A stretch of DNA of 64,000 nt from Curtobacterium sp. MCPF17_002 (GTDB taxonomy: Bacteria > Actinomycetota > Actinomycetes > Actinomycetales > Microbacteriaceae). This document shows, piece by piece, positions 1 through 9,130 of this stretch. Made by a program: the position numbers and the translations under genes. The stretch is from positions 1,860,001 through 1,924,000 of the forward strand of contig NZ_CP126251.1 of the NCBI RefSeq assembly GCF_003234115.2. The letters run 5' to 3'. The notes below the pieces were generated by a model, which had not been told where the DNA came from, searched no databases, and saw only the letters and a list, made by a program, of their open reading frames with translations. Positions within the stretch are counted from its first letter, which is position 1; each line of letters opens with the position of its first letter.

Positions 1-144
1 AAGAAGTGGTGGCCCGACTGGGACTACCTGATGTGCGACTACCACGCGCCCTACCAGGCGCCAGAACCCACCGCGGGGCTCACCCGGCGCGAGGTCGAGG
101 GCGTGGGCAGCCGCTTCGTCGCCCTCGTCGACGAACGACCCTAG
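1..144 (+). CDS. C-terminal fragment of a hypothetical protein (partial)
   Basis: The frame is open from the first base and ends at a TAG, giving 47 residues with no start inside the window. The piece is rich in Trp, Tyr and Asp (KKWWPDWDYLMCDY) and ends in a short charged helix-like segment. I do not recognise the family. It points towards the minus-strand lipoprotein that follows, so the two are convergent. It is treated as real because the frame is clean, its codon use fits the neighbouring genes, and the stop lies just before a short intergenic gap. Confidence 0.5.
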   Translation, partial: KKWWPDWDYLMCDYHAPYQAPEPTAGLTRREVEGVGSRFVALVDERP

Positions 145-173
145 TCCGGCGCGTCTCGGAGGTCGGACGCCGT

Positions 174-716
174 TCAGTGCCCGTCGAGTGCGTGGCACCC
201 GCCGTCGAGGACCCACCCGGCGGCCGCGACCGCGGCGGTCCCGTCCTGCTGCACCTCGCCGATCAGGCATCCGGTCATCTCGACCTGTGCCTCGAACAGC
301 ACCTTCTCGCCCGTCACCGTCGTGACGATCCAGGGCGACGGCGCGCCGACACCGTCGAGCACCGTGGCGACGGCCGGCTCGAGGACCGGGGTCGGCAGCT
401 CGGCGATCTCCCGTTCCACCTCGGCGCGTGCGGCGTCGAGTTCCGCCGCCGCAGCAGCAGTCAGCTCGGTTCGTTCGTGGTGCCGCTTGTTGAGTCCGTA
501 CTGCGGAGGGCTGTCACCGTCCGGTCCGGCACCGGCGCCGTCGCCGGAGGCCGCGTCCGTCACGGCGCCTGTGGGCGCTCCAGGCGCGGTGCCGACCTGC
601 GTGCTCCCCGACGACGGGCCGGCCGACGCTCCGCTGTGCTCCGTCGCGCAGCCCGTCAGCAGGGTCAGCGCAACGAGCGCCCCGGCCATCGACACCGTCG
701 TCCGTCGTTGCCCCAT
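174..716 (-). CDS. Putative lipoprotein, function unknown
   Basis: A 180-residue protein with a classical lipoprotein signal: basic start (MGQRRTT), a hydrophobic stretch and the lipobox LLTGC, so Cys23 is the likely lipidated residue. A low-complexity Gly/Ser/Asp linker follows, then a mixed alpha/beta C-terminal half with no family I recognise. The ATG is preceded by an AGGA element about seven bases away. It would sit on the outer face of the membrane. The next gene on this strand, a small membrane protein, lies upstream but has its own start and is not clearly in the same transcript. Confidence 0.6.
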   Translation of the reverse strand: MGQRRTTVSMAGALVALTLLTGCATEHSGASAGPSSGSTQVGTAPGAPTGAVTDAASGDGAGAGPDGDSPPQYGLNKRHHERTELTAAAAAELDAARAEVEREIAELPTPVLEPAVATVLDGVGAPSPWIVTTVTGEKVLFEAQVEMTGCLIGEVQQDGTAAVAAAGWVLDGGCHALDGH

Positions 717-804
717 GGAGGCATCCTGTCAGAGTGCCGGCCGGTCCCCGGTCCCTGGTCCGCGATGCTGACGGAGCGAGCGGCGATCCGCCGGTCCCTC
801 GTGG

Positions 805-1032
805 TCAGCTTCCCGGGCGAGTCGACCGGGCGTACAGCGCCAGGCTGACGAAGAGCAGTACGACGCCGACGTACGCAACGGGTCGTCCGAGGAACAGCAG
901 GGCGCCGGCACCGATGTTCGCGTTACCCTCCGGATCGGCCGTCACCTCGGCGACGAACGCGCCCCCGCAAAGGAGCCCGCCCACGGCGAGCAGGATGCCG
1001 CCGACCAGACATGCGATCCGTGCCGAACTCAC
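805..1032 (-). CDS. Small two-helix membrane protein, function unknown
   Basis: 75 residues starting at GTG. Two hydrophobic helices are visible, roughly residues 5-30 and 42-67, with a short polar loop (TADPEGNANIG) between them and a basic C-terminus. The frame stays open upstream, but that extension is strongly Arg-biased and looks like a shadow reading, so the GTG just before the first helix is chosen. An AGG-containing stretch precedes it. No family is recognised. Confidence 0.5.
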   Translation of the reverse strand: MSSARIACLVGGILLAVGGLLCGGAFVAEVTADPEGNANIGAGALLFLGRPVAYVGVVLLFVSLALYARSTRPGS

Positions 1033-1115
1033 ACCTGCATCCTGCCTGCGACGGGCCACGGAGTCGACCCCGACGACGTCTCCATCGGGGATCGCTCGGC
1101 GAGAGACCCCGGAGG

Positions 1116-2018
1116 TCACCCGACGAGGCGCGCGTGCACGTCCCGCACAGCGCGGACGACCTCGGCGGGGGCATCCGCTGGTTGGTTGTGCCCGCTCGCG
1201 ACGAGTCGGTGGTCCAGGAGCTGCGTGAAGTGCTGCTCGTGGCGCTGTCGCGTCCGCGGGTGCAGGGCCGGGTCCTCGGTCGGGTCGAGCACGATCGTCG
1301 GGACGTCGACAGCGGGGAGCCCCGCGAGGAGCCGCTCGTCCGCCTCGTACACCGCCGCGCCCGGCGCGAGACCGAAGCGGTGTCGGTAGGAGTGGATCAC
1401 GACCTCGACGAAGTCCGGGTTCTCGAAGGACGGCGCAGTCAGTGCGAAGGCTCGCTCGTCGACCGGTCGTGTCGGCGACCATTCCCGCCAGAGCTGCTCG
1501 GCGATCTCCCGGCGGTGTCGGGTCAACCCCCTGCGGCCGCGTTCCCCGTGGAAGTAGTACTGGTACCAGTCCCGGCTCTCGTCGAGCGGATCGGTCGGCT
1601 CTGCGGCAGCCGCGATGTCCTGGACGGAGTAGCCGCCGAGCGCGACCAGCCCGCCGACCGCCGACCGCCGGAGCGCTGCGGCGACACAGGCGGCCCGGCC
1701 ACCCCAGTCGAAGCCGACCAGGATCGGCCCCTGCAACCCGGCAGCGTCGATCAGGTCGAGCACGTCGCGGCCGATGGCGGCTTGCTGACCCACCCGAGGA
1801 GTCTCGTCGGAGAGGAACCGCGTCCCGCCGAACCCACGGAGGTACGGAGCGAGGACACGGGCGCCGGCGGCAGCGAGCCCCTGCGCGACGTCGCGGAAGC
1901 AGCGAGGGTCGTACGGGAACCCGTGCAACAGCACCACCGGCCAGCCATCGTCCGGACCCGCGGTCGCGATCGAGACGTCGAGCACGCCGCTGCGCACACG
2001 CACTTCGGTGAAGGTCAC
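1116..2018 (-). CDS. Alpha/beta-fold hydrolase (epoxide hydrolase/haloalkane dehalogenase-like)
   Basis: A 300-residue alpha/beta hydrolase. The oxyanion motif HGFP follows the first core strand. The nucleophile elbow reads GFDWGG, which gives an Asp nucleophile as in epoxide hydrolases and haloalkane dehalogenases. A late Asp (TIVLDPTED) and a His near the C-terminus (ASGHNQPAD) complete a triad. The GTG at 2018 is preferred: AGGG sits eight bases before it, whereas longer readings would run into the upstream gene's stop (2029-2031). It lies directly behind the acyltransferase-like gene, probably in the same transcript. The substrate cannot be told from sequence. Confidence 0.75.
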   Translation of the reverse strand: MTFTEVRVRSGVLDVSIATAGPDDGWPVVLLHGFPYDPRCFRDVAQGLAAAGARVLAPYLRGFGGTRFLSDETPRVGQQAAIGRDVLDLIDAAGLQGPILVGFDWGGRAACVAAALRRSAVGGLVALGGYSVQDIAAAAEPTDPLDESRDWYQYYFHGERGRRGLTRHRREIAEQLWREWSPTRPVDERAFALTAPSFENPDFVEVVIHSYRHRFGLAPGAAVYEADERLLAGLPAVDVPTIVLDPTEDPALHPRTRQRHEQHFTQLLDHRLVASGHNQPADAPAEVVRAVRDVHARLVG

Positions 2019-2028
2019 AGACGCGACC

Positions 2029-3102
2029 CTAACCGGATCGGGTCGACCGCCGCACGGTCGCGCCGGCCGACAGGACAGCATCCGGGACGAGGGACGAGAT
2101 CACGGTGAGGTATGGCTGTTCGACGCCGCCGAAGGACTTCTTGAACCGGCTGATGCCCTCGTCGACGTACCCGACGAGGTCCACGGAGGTGTGGCCTCGG
2201 CGCAGTGCCCACTGCAGCATGTCGTGGTAGAGGGCGGTGCTCGGATTGGCCGCCCGGTGTGCGCGGAGTGATCCACCGGCCCATCCGGTGACGACGGGAT
2301 GGCCTGCCAGGGCGACGAGTGCGCCGACGGATTCGTCGCCGACGATGGCGGTGGCGATGTAGACGTCGTCACGGCCGACGGCCCATGCCTCGATCCGTGC
2401 GCCGATGTCGTCGGGGTACGGCGAGGGGACGCCGCGACTCGTGTAGGCCTCGCCGAGCACGTCCGGCAGGAGCTCCGTGAGTTCCCCGGGGAGGGACGGC
2501 CTGATCCGCACGTCGTTCCGCTCGGCCGTCCGGAGTGCGTGGCGGGCGCCCTTCTTCATGCCGGCGGTCAGTGTCTCCGGCGTGCAGCCGGCGAGGTCCA
2601 CGATGATCGTGCGGTCTGGCTTCCAATCGGCGCGTGTGCCGGTGAACGTCCTCCGCGCGGCCTCGGCGGAACCGGGGCCGAACTCGAAGCGCACGAAGGG
2701 GCGCCCGTGCCGGATCTGCCACCTCCGGAACGCTCCGATCGTGGCGCCGAGGAGCGCATCGGGGACGAGCGGGCCCACGTACGGGAACGGGGGTTCCGCC
2801 GGTCGCGGCAGGAGCGAGGGCCGCATCAGCACCGGGAAGACGCCGACCGACCGACCGTTCTCGTGGACGACGAGTGGGTGGAACGTCCACCCGAAGACGT
2901 CTGCCATCAGCCGGAGCCACGACCAGTCGTGGAAGCCGGTGGCCCCTGGGCTCGCGGCGACGAGCGGGTCCCACTCGGCAGCGCTCGTGGCCCGTGTGAA
3001 CGTGATGTGCGTCGACCGCGCCGCTCCAGGGGAGGTCTCGCCGCTGCTGTCTTCGGCGACGACGAAGGTGCGGGCCCGTTGTTCGCGGGGGGAATCGATC
3101 AC
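2029..3102 (-). CDS. GNAT/FemAB-like acyltransferase
   Basis: 357 residues resembling the BioF2/FemAB-type GNAT proteins: an N-terminal half with aromatic-rich motifs (FHDWSWLRLM, PFPYVGPLVPD) and a C-terminal GNAT-like half. The C-terminal half includes a strand pair around ESVGALVALAG and the typical ending in which a basic helix precedes FKKSFGG. Relatives transfer acyl or aminoacyl groups to cell-envelope or exopolysaccharide precursors, but the acceptor here is unknown. Its start overlaps the stop of the upstream membrane-protein gene by four bases (ATGA), which indicates translational coupling. Confidence 0.7.
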   Translation of the reverse strand: MIDSPREQRARTFVVAEDSSGETSPGAARSTHITFTRATSAAEWDPLVAASPGATGFHDWSWLRLMADVFGWTFHPLVVHENGRSVGVFPVLMRPSLLPRPAEPPFPYVGPLVPDALLGATIGAFRRWQIRHGRPFVRFEFGPGSAEAARRTFTGTRADWKPDRTIIVDLAGCTPETLTAGMKKGARHALRTAERNDVRIRPSLPGELTELLPDVLGEAYTSRGVPSPYPDDIGARIEAWAVGRDDVYIATAIVGDESVGALVALAGHPVVTGWAGGSLRAHRAANPSTALYHDMLQWALRRGHTSVDLVGYVDEGISRFKKSFGGVEQPYLTVISSLVPDAVLSAGATVRRSTRSG

Positions 3103-4112
3103 CGGAGGGTTCCCGCAGTCGACGGGGAGGACGGGTCGTCGGCCGCCTGCGCGTGGTCGTCGACGTACGAGCGTGCGCGGCGGATCCTCCGTGCCGTCAA
3201 CGGAACGACGACGATCAGGACGACGACCAGCGCGGCCAGGAAGTACTCCGGCATGACGCCGAGATCGCCTTCGATCGCCTGTGACACGAACTGGAAGGCG
3301 AGTGCGACGTAGAGGAGGCCGACGAAGGCGATCTGGAACTGCAGGGCGAGCGGGACGAGGCGGGCGTACCGGACGGCGCCGCGCTCGTCGGCATCGTCGA
3401 GCGGAAGCTCCTTGCGGCGCAGCACGACCTTCGCGAAGCGGCGGAGTCGCGCGATGTCGCGGCCGCCTGCGTCCCGGAGGGCTCGGCTCAAGGGGAGCGA
3501 GACGATGACGGTCGCCATCGCGGTCGCGGTGAACGTCAGCTGGCCGGCGAGGAGCGCGAACACGACGACGTCCTCGCCGTCATCTCGGCCGAGGGTGGTC
3601 AGGAGGGCGGCCCCGACGCTCGCGAGGGCCGCCGAGACGACGAAGGTGACGGCGATGGTCCGGACCTTGCTGCGGATGGCACGTGCGTCGGGTACGGAGC
3701 CGTCCGGGTGCTCCGAGATCGGCGGCTCGGTTCGACGGAACACGGCACCGAGGGGCCGTGCGACGGCGAGGAGGACCGCTGCGCCGAGGAGGAGCACCAC
3801 GGGCACCCAGACCGGGGCCCGTGCCGACAGCGTCGCCAGCACGACGAACACGGCGGCGACCACGTCGATCGCGGCCACGCCGATGAACCACCAGCCCAGG
3901 AAGCGACGGCTCTCCGCCGATGACCGGTGGTCCCAGTACCCCGCGATCGTCCCGATCACGACCGGACCCATGACGAGGAACGGCGACGTGCAGGCCGTCG
4001 CGATGAGGAGGCCGTTCGCCGCGTCCTGGAACGCGATGCCGACGAGCAGCCCGGCACCCAGGGAGAGCACCGTCGCCACCACGATCATCAGCACGTACAT
4101 CAGCACTCGCAT
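3099..4112 (-). CDS. Multi-pass membrane protein, function unknown
   Basis: 337 residues with about eight hydrophobic segments in two groups separated by basic cytoplasmic stretches, and a polar C-terminal tail. The first helix starts immediately (MRVLMYVLMIVV). The ATG at 4112 is preceded by AGGAG at five bases, which fixes the start over a longer upstream frame that begins with unlikely coding sequence. No catalytic motif or named family is evident. It is coupled by ATGA overlap to the downstream acyltransferase-like gene, so the pair could act together at the membrane. That partnership is inference. Confidence 0.65.
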   Translation of the reverse strand: MRVLMYVLMIVVATVLSLGAGLLVGIAFQDAANGLLIATACTSPFLVMGPVVIGTIAGYWDHRSSAESRRFLGWWFIGVAAIDVVAAVFVVLATLSARAPVWVPVVLLLGAAVLLAVARPLGAVFRRTEPPISEHPDGSVPDARAIRSKVRTIAVTFVVSAALASVGAALLTTLGRDDGEDVVVFALLAGQLTFTATAMATVIVSLPLSRALRDAGGRDIARLRRFAKVVLRRKELPLDDADERGAVRYARLVPLALQFQIAFVGLLYVALAFQFVSQAIEGDLGVMPEYFLAALVVVLIVVVPLTARRIRRARSYVDDHAQAADDPSSPSTAGTLR

Positions 4113-4260
4113 CGATACTCCTTCGTGTCGTCTGAGCTGCCCCATCATGGCCCGAGCCGAGCCGCATTCGTCCGATCCGTGCGGTTCCCCGCACACCCGT
4201 TGCGGCGCAGTCCCGGCCCTCGATCACCGTCGTCGGCACCGAGGGCTACCCTCCGAGGGC

Positions 4261-4812
4261 ATGGACGCTGCTGCGGTCGTCATCGTCACCGGTCCACCCG
4301 GTGCAGGCAAGACGACGACGGCTCGAGCCCTCGCGGCTTCCTTCCCGCGGTCGGTGCACCTGCACACGGACGACTTCTGGCACGCCATCGTGTCGGGTGC
4401 GATCCCGCCGTACTCGCCGGAGTCCGACGAGCAGAACCAGACGGTCATGAAGGTCATCCGCGGCGCGGCATCCACGTACGCCGCGGGCGGTTTCGTGGTC
4501 GTGGTCGACGGGATCATCGGGCCGTGGATGCTGCAGCACTTCCGCGACCCCGAACAGGACCGGGGCCTGCCGCACCTGCACTACGTGGTCCTCCGCCCGT
4601 CTCGCGACGAAGCGCTCCGCCGGGCGCAGGGCAGGAGTGCGTCCGGTGCCCTCGTCGACCGAGAGCCGATCCTCTCGATGTGGGACCAGTTCGCCGACCT
4701 GGGCGAGCTCGAGGGCAACGTGATCGACACGACCGCACAGGCGCCGTCGGAGACGGTCACCGCAGTCCGTGCCGCCGTCGACGGGGAGCGGTCGCTCCTC
4801 ATCCGGCGCTGA
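4261..4812 (+). CDS. P-loop NTPase, small-molecule kinase-like (AAA_33/CPT family)
   Basis: 183 residues with a Walker A motif right at the N-terminus (GPPGAGKTTTA, residues 10-20). An early HTDDFWH motif is typical of zeta-toxin, gluconate-kinase and chloramphenicol-phosphotransferase-like folds. A Walker-B-like strand VVVDGIIGPW and a lid-type Arg cluster (RPSRDEALRRAQGR) follow. This fits a kinase that phosphorylates a small substrate, which I cannot identify. The ATG is preceded by GAGGG. It is transcribed divergently from the membrane-protein gene at 4112. Confidence 0.65.
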   Translation: MDAAAVVIVTGPPGAGKTTTARALAASFPRSVHLHTDDFWHAIVSGAIPPYSPESDEQNQTVMKVIRGAASTYAAGGFVVVVDGIIGPWMLQHFRDPEQDRGLPHLHYVVLRPSRDEALRRAQGRSASGALVDREPILSMWDQFADLGELEGNVIDTTAQAPSETVTAVRAAVDGERSLLIRR

Positions 4813-5028
4813 CGGAACCGACCCGTCCAGCGGCAACGGCGGTGCGCCGGGCGCACCGGGCGGCGTCCGCGGTCACGGCGTACCCTCAGCCGCAACGGCC
4901 CGGACCTCGCTCTCGTCAGGACTGGCCGGCTCTCTCCCGGTGGTGCCGCTCTGCGGGCGCCCCTGCTCGTTCCCGACCGACACCCCCTCCGTTCCGTCCG
5001 GGCGTCCTGCACGACCCAAGGACCCGCC

Positions 5029-5583
5029 ATGCACCACCTGTCCACCACATCGCACCTGTTCGGCGCGACCGCGCTCGCCCTCACCGTGGCGTCCGTCGGC
5101 TCGGGGTGCACGATGCCGACCCACGAGCCGTCGATGCCGCAGCAGACCGATCGTCCGGTGCCACCGGCAGCATCACCCGGGTCGCGGGCCCCTGCACACC
5201 GACACGATCCTGACCCGGGGCACCGAGCCGGGGCGCTCGAGGGCGTGTGGCGCGCCGACTTCTCCCGCCAGGATCTCGGGTTCGCCCCGTCGGGCGGCCC
5301 GACGCCCAACACGAGTGGCCTCAGCGAGGGACCGGAGTGGCGCATGCTCGTCTTCCACCGCCTCCGCCTCACCGTGGTCGCCGGTCACGGCTCCAGCCGG
5401 TCCACCGGCGAGCAGATGGCGTTCGCCGTCAACGGGTCGACCCTGACGATCCGCTCCGGGAGCAGGACGTTCCGGGTCCGGTGGGACATCTCGATGGACG
5501 GGCTCACGCTCTCGCCGGTGCTCGACGAAGCGATGCCGCCGGCGATGTTCGTCCTCGAACCCTTCGCGCACGTCCACGGTTGA
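5029..5583 (+). CDS. Exported or lipid-anchored hypothetical protein
   Basis: 184 residues. The N-terminus has a hydrophobic signal region (residues 8-25) ending in VGSGC, a weak lipobox because Gly rather than Leu/Val occupies position -3. A Pro/His-rich linker follows, then a beta-rich region beginning LEGVWRADF that reads like a small lipocalin/META-like barrel. I cannot assign a family. It ends just before the amidotransferase gene, with no terminator between them, so co-transcription is possible. Confidence 0.5.
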   Translation: MHHLSTTSHLFGATALALTVASVGSGCTMPTHEPSMPQQTDRPVPPAASPGSRAPAHRHDPDPGHRAGALEGVWRADFSRQDLGFAPSGGPTPNTSGLSEGPEWRMLVFHRLRLTVVAGHGSSRSTGEQMAFAVNGSTLTIRSGSRTFRVRWDISMDGLTLSPVLDEAMPPAMFVLEPFAHVHG

Positions 5584-5600
5584 TCAGCAGGGAGAAGCTC

Positions 5601-6437
5601 ATGTGTCGTTGGTTGGGGTACGTCGGGGATCCGATCGAGCCACGGGAGCTCCTCTACGACACGGAGCGCTCGCTGATCGAGCAGAGCCGCTTCCACTCGG
5701 CCGAGTCGCCGGCCCCGAACGGCGACGGCACCGGTCTCGGCTGGTACGGGCGACACGAGCGGCCCGCTCGGTACCGCAGCACGACGCCGGCGTGGGGTGA
5801 CGAGAACTTCCGCGAGCTCGCTTCCGAGGTGGCGAGCGGGCTCTTCCTGGCACACGTCCGCGCTGCGACCGGCACGCCCGTCCAGGAGACGAACAGCCAC
5901 CCGTTCCGGTACGGGAAATGGTTGTTCGCGCACAACGGGTTCATCTCGGGCTACAGCAGGCTCCGGCGGCAGCTCCTCACGGCGGTCCGCGAGGAGCTGT
6001 TCCCCTGCATCCTCGGGTCCACCGACTCGGAGCTGATGTTCTTCCTCGCGCTGACCTTCGGGCTCGAGGAGGACCCGGTCGGCGGCCTCCGACGGATGGC
6101 CGGGTTCGTCGAGTCGGTCGCCGCGGAGGCCGGCATCCACGACGCCCTGCAGATGACGATCGGGCTCAGCGACGGACACGACCTGATCGCCGTGCGGTAC
6201 GCGAGCGCGGGGACCGCGAACTCGCTGTTCGTCAGCTCCGACGTCGGGGCCGTTCGGCAGCTCTACCCGGAGATCGAGCGCCTCGCGCACCTGCCCGAGA
6301 ACGCGCGCGTCGTCCTCTCCGAGCCGTTGGTCGCCCTGCCCGGGGTCTGGCGCGAGGTCCCCGCCGGCTCGGTGCTGCGGATGTCGGCCGGCAGCGGGGT
6401 CGACGAGCAGCCCTTCGAACCGGTCGCACCACGGTGA
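5601..6437 (+). CDS. Class II glutamine amidotransferase
   Basis: 278 residues beginning MCRWLGYVG, with the catalytic Cys at position 2 as expected for an N-terminal-nucleophile (Ntn) glutaminase. Supporting motifs are the GDGTGLGWYG loop, HVRAAT (the Arg/Thr contacts to glutamine) and AHNGFISGY (the Asn/Gly oxyanion site). There is no synthetase domain, so the protein is a stand-alone YafJ-type amidotransferase whose ammonia acceptor is unknown. GGGAG precedes the ATG. The gene converges on the SDR gene. Confidence 0.85.
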   Translation: MCRWLGYVGDPIEPRELLYDTERSLIEQSRFHSAESPAPNGDGTGLGWYGRHERPARYRSTTPAWGDENFRELASEVASGLFLAHVRAATGTPVQETNSHPFRYGKWLFAHNGFISGYSRLRRQLLTAVREELFPCILGSTDSELMFFLALTFGLEEDPVGGLRRMAGFVESVAAEAGIHDALQMTIGLSDGHDLIAVRYASAGTANSLFVSSDVGAVRQLYPEIERLAHLPENARVVLSEPLVALPGVWREVPAGSVLRMSAGSGVDEQPFEPVAPR

Positions 6438-6438
6438 C

Positions 6439-6468
6439 GAGCACGAACACGAGCACGAGCACGAGCGG
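6439..6468. repeat. Short tandem repeat GAGCAC
   Basis: Five adjacent near-perfect copies of the hexamer GAGCAC, with one GAACAC variant and a diverged last copy, fill the gap between the convergent amidotransferase and SDR genes. It is a simple-sequence tract and no hairpin is apparent. Confidence 0.6.
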
Positions 6469-6474
6469 CGGGGC

Positions 6475-7326
6475 TCAGCCCTCCCGCTCGTCGAGGTCGA
6501 GGTGGTCGGAGAGCTCCGGGTACGCACGCGCCTGCTCGACGAGCTGCTCGGCCTTGCGGACCACGCCCTCGACGCTGTCGGCACCGGCGACGAACCGCAG
6601 CGGCGGCTCGCGCAACTCGGTGAGGGTGAGGAGCACCCGCGCGAGCTTCGCCGGGTCGCCCACCTGCTGGCCCTCCATGCCCTCGAAGAACGTCCGCGTC
6701 TCGGCGGCGGCAGCGGTGTAGTCGGGGACCTCGACGTCGCCCCAGAAGGTCGAGTCGCCCTCGGCGAGCAGGTCCGTCCGGAAGAACCCGGGCTCGACCA
6801 CGGTGGCGTGCAGGCCGAGCGGAGCGATCTCGCCGTGCAGCGACTCCATCCACCCCTCGAGCGCGAACTTCGACGCCGCGTAGGCGCTGCCGCCCGCCGA
6901 CCCGACGATGCCGGCGGTCGAGCTGATGCTGATGACGTGGCCGGAGCGCTGGCGCCGCATCACCGGCAGGACGGCGCGCGTGACGGCGAGCGCCCCGAAG
7001 AAGTTGGTCTCGAACTGCGCGCGGAACTGCGACGAGGAGAGCTGCTCGAAGAACCCGGCGTGGAAGCTGCCGGCGTTGTTGACGAGGACGTCGATCCGTC
7101 CGAAGCGGTCGACCGCGGCGTCGACCGCGGCCTGGGCGGCGCCCTCGTCGGTGACGTCGAGTGCGAGGGCGAGCAGGGCGTCGTGGTCGCCGACGGCCGC
7201 GAGGACACGGTCGGGGTTCCGTCCGGTGGCGACGACGGTGTGCCCGGCGTCGAGCGCGGCACGGGCGAACTCGACGCCCATGCCGCGGCTGGTCCCGGTG
7301 ATGAAGAAGGTCTTGGGCTCGGTCAT
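6475..7326 (-). CDS. Short-chain dehydrogenase/reductase
   Basis: 283 residues of a classical SDR. The cofactor motif is TGTSRGMG near residue 10, an Arg in GRNP suggests NADP(H) preference, and NNAG lies in the fourth strand. The catalytic Ser (ISSTAG) and YAASK complete the active site. This family oxidises or reduces alcohols and ketones on varied substrates; nothing nearby reveals this one's substrate. The ATG at 7326 was chosen because a longer open frame upstream overlaps the next gene and lacks the MTEPKTFFITG beginning. Confidence 0.85.
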   Translation of the reverse strand: MTEPKTFFITGTSRGMGVEFARAALDAGHTVVATGRNPDRVLAAVGDHDALLALALDVTDEGAAQAAVDAAVDRFGRIDVLVNNAGSFHAGFFEQLSSSQFRAQFETNFFGALAVTRAVLPVMRRQRSGHVISISSTAGIVGSAGGSAYAASKFALEGWMESLHGEIAPLGLHATVVEPGFFRTDLLAEGDSTFWGDVEVPDYTAAAAETRTFFEGMEGQQVGDPAKLARVLLTLTELREPPLRFVAGADSVEGVVRKAEQLVEQARAYPELSDHLDLDEREG

Positions 7327-7421
7327 GGTGCCATCGAACCCGGCGCCGCCGGACGGCGCGAGGGGTTGCCGGAACGGGTTCTGCGAGAACGCCCCTCGGC
7401 CCTCGGCCCTCGGCTCCCGGC

Positions 7422-8777
7422 TCAGGACCCGTCCCGCGTGAAGTCGCCGGCCTTCCACGTGCGGTCGAAGTACGGCTCGAGCGGACCGTAGAACCGCATG
7501 TACGAGAACCAGTGCCGACCCGGGATCGTCTGGACCCAGTTCGTGTCGCCCTCGGTCGGCGCCGTCGGACCGAACCGGAGGACCACCGACCCGTCGTCCT
7601 CGTACCGGAGGTCCGCGGAGCGGCTCCCGCGGTCGCCGCGCTGCTGGTCGTTGTCGACGAGGCACCGTGTCGCGGCGTCGTACACGGTCACCGACCAGAA
7701 GAGGGCGGCCGGCACGTCCGGCGGGACGACGAGCGTGTACGACGCACCGCCGTCGAGCCACTCGTCGTCGGCATCGACCGTGGCGCTGAGGTACGCCTGG
7801 CCCTTGCCGGGGACCTGGCTCTTCATGGCCTCGGAGAAGCTGACCGCCTCGTAGAACCACGAGGCACGCTCGAGGAACTCGTCGTACCACGGGCCCCGCT
7901 GCGACGACTCGGACAGGACGACCGTCAGGTCCCACCGACGGTCCGGCCAGTACCGGACGCCGGGGAACCGCTTCGCGAACGAGTTCGCCTGCGCCATCCG
8001 CTCGCCCTGCTCGGACGCCCGCTCGAGGATCCGTGTGAGCCGCGCGTCCGGCTGGAACGGCCGACCCGGCTCGATGCCGAGCTGGCGGAGCATCGCGAGG
8101 AAGAACCGGTCGCGCTCGTCGACGACCTCGTTCTGGTAGATCCCGTGCAGCAGCGACCAGTACGCGATCCCGGACGGCTGGTCACCGGTCCACGGTCGAC
8201 CGTCGGGCGAGACCAGGCGGGTGGCGGGTGGGTCGTCGTGCAGCGCGAACGGGTGGACCCGCACCCCCTCGGCGAGGGCGAGACTCGCAGCCGGGTCGGG
8301 GTCGAGGGTTCGGAACCCGAACATGATGTTCATCCCGGTCGACTGCAGGACCGACCAGGCGGGGTCGTGCTCGGGGACCTCCTGGCCCGGTCCGACGACG
8401 AGGGTCGTCCCACCGCGACCGGCGTCCGCCCCCATCTCGCCGAGCACACCGACCTCGCGCTGCCAGAAGTCCGAGACGCCCCCGGCGGTGGGCCCGGGCG
8501 GGAGTTCGATCACGATCGGCCCCGTGCTGCGCAGGTCGAAGAAGTTGAGGATGTACGGCGTCGTCGCGTTCGCGGTGATCAAGCCGAGTCGGTCACGGTA
8601 GGAGACGTAGTGCACGAGGTCGTGGTCGGTGGCGCCGAACACCTGCGCGTGCTGGGTCCGCCACTGCGCGTAGGACACGATCGGCAGCGCCCACAGGTAG
8701 GCGATGCAGGCGAGCTGGTGGTCGAGTTCGTCGAAGACCTCGGGGAGCGTCCCGCGCGGCGGCAGTTCGATCGTCAT
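7422..8777 (-). CDS. DUF1254/DUF1214 domain protein
   Basis: 451 residues. The N-terminal part (about 15-150) matches the DUF1254 pattern, with the aromatic motif YLWALPIVSYAQWR and a TPYILNFFDLR segment. The C-terminal part (about 330-451) matches DUF1214, with YTLVVPPDVPAALFWSVTVYD and the closing block around NWVQTIPGRHWFSYMRFYGP. Proteins of this pair are widespread and their biochemical role is unsettled. The ATG at 8777 starts MTIELPP; the extra upstream residues in the open frame look non-coding. Unlike many relatives it has no obvious signal peptide. Confidence 0.75.
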   Translation of the reverse strand: MTIELPPRGTLPEVFDELDHQLACIAYLWALPIVSYAQWRTQHAQVFGATDHDLVHYVSYRDRLGLITANATTPYILNFFDLRSTGPIVIELPPGPTAGGVSDFWQREVGVLGEMGADAGRGGTTLVVGPGQEVPEHDPAWSVLQSTGMNIMFGFRTLDPDPAASLALAEGVRVHPFALHDDPPATRLVSPDGRPWTGDQPSGIAYWSLLHGIYQNEVVDERDRFFLAMLRQLGIEPGRPFQPDARLTRILERASEQGERMAQANSFAKRFPGVRYWPDRRWDLTVVLSESSQRGPWYDEFLERASWFYEAVSFSEAMKSQVPGKGQAYLSATVDADDEWLDGGASYTLVVPPDVPAALFWSVTVYDAATRCLVDNDQQRGDRGSRSADLRYEDDGSVVLRFGPTAPTEGDTNWVQTIPGRHWFSYMRFYGPLEPYFDRTWKAGDFTRDGS

Positions 8778-8875
8778 GTGCACAGTGCACCGCTGCCGGA
8801 CTCGGTGCGCGTCACCCCGGTCGGGTGAACCGGACCGCCCGGACACGCCCCGGCACCGGGCGTACCGTCACGGCC

Positions 8876-9109
8876 ATGAGCGATCCGAGAGACGACGACG
8901 ACCTCGGCGACTTCCGCGAGGCCCAGGACACCGACTACACACCGGACCCCACGGTCCACGATCCCGACGACCTGCCCGTGGCCGACGGCGGCGACGACGA
9001 GCTGGTGCCGGACGACGACCGGCCGGTCCCGCTCGACGAAGCAGACCCGCGCGACGAGGCAGACCCGCTCGACGGCGCAGACCCCGACGAGGACCCAGCA
9101 GGACTCTGA
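8876..9109 (+). CDS. Small highly acidic protein, function unknown
   Basis: 77 residues from ATG, very rich in Asp, Glu and Pro, with repeated EADPxD-type units in the C-terminal third. It has no membrane segment and almost no basic residues, so it is probably disordered. No family is assigned. It sits alone between a minus-strand gene pair. Confidence 0.5.
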   Translation: MSDPRDDDDLGDFREAQDTDYTPDPTVHDPDDLPVADGGDDELVPDDDRPVPLDEADPRDEADPLDGADPDEDPAGL

Positions 9110-9130
9110 GCGCGAGCCGCACGCCCCTGC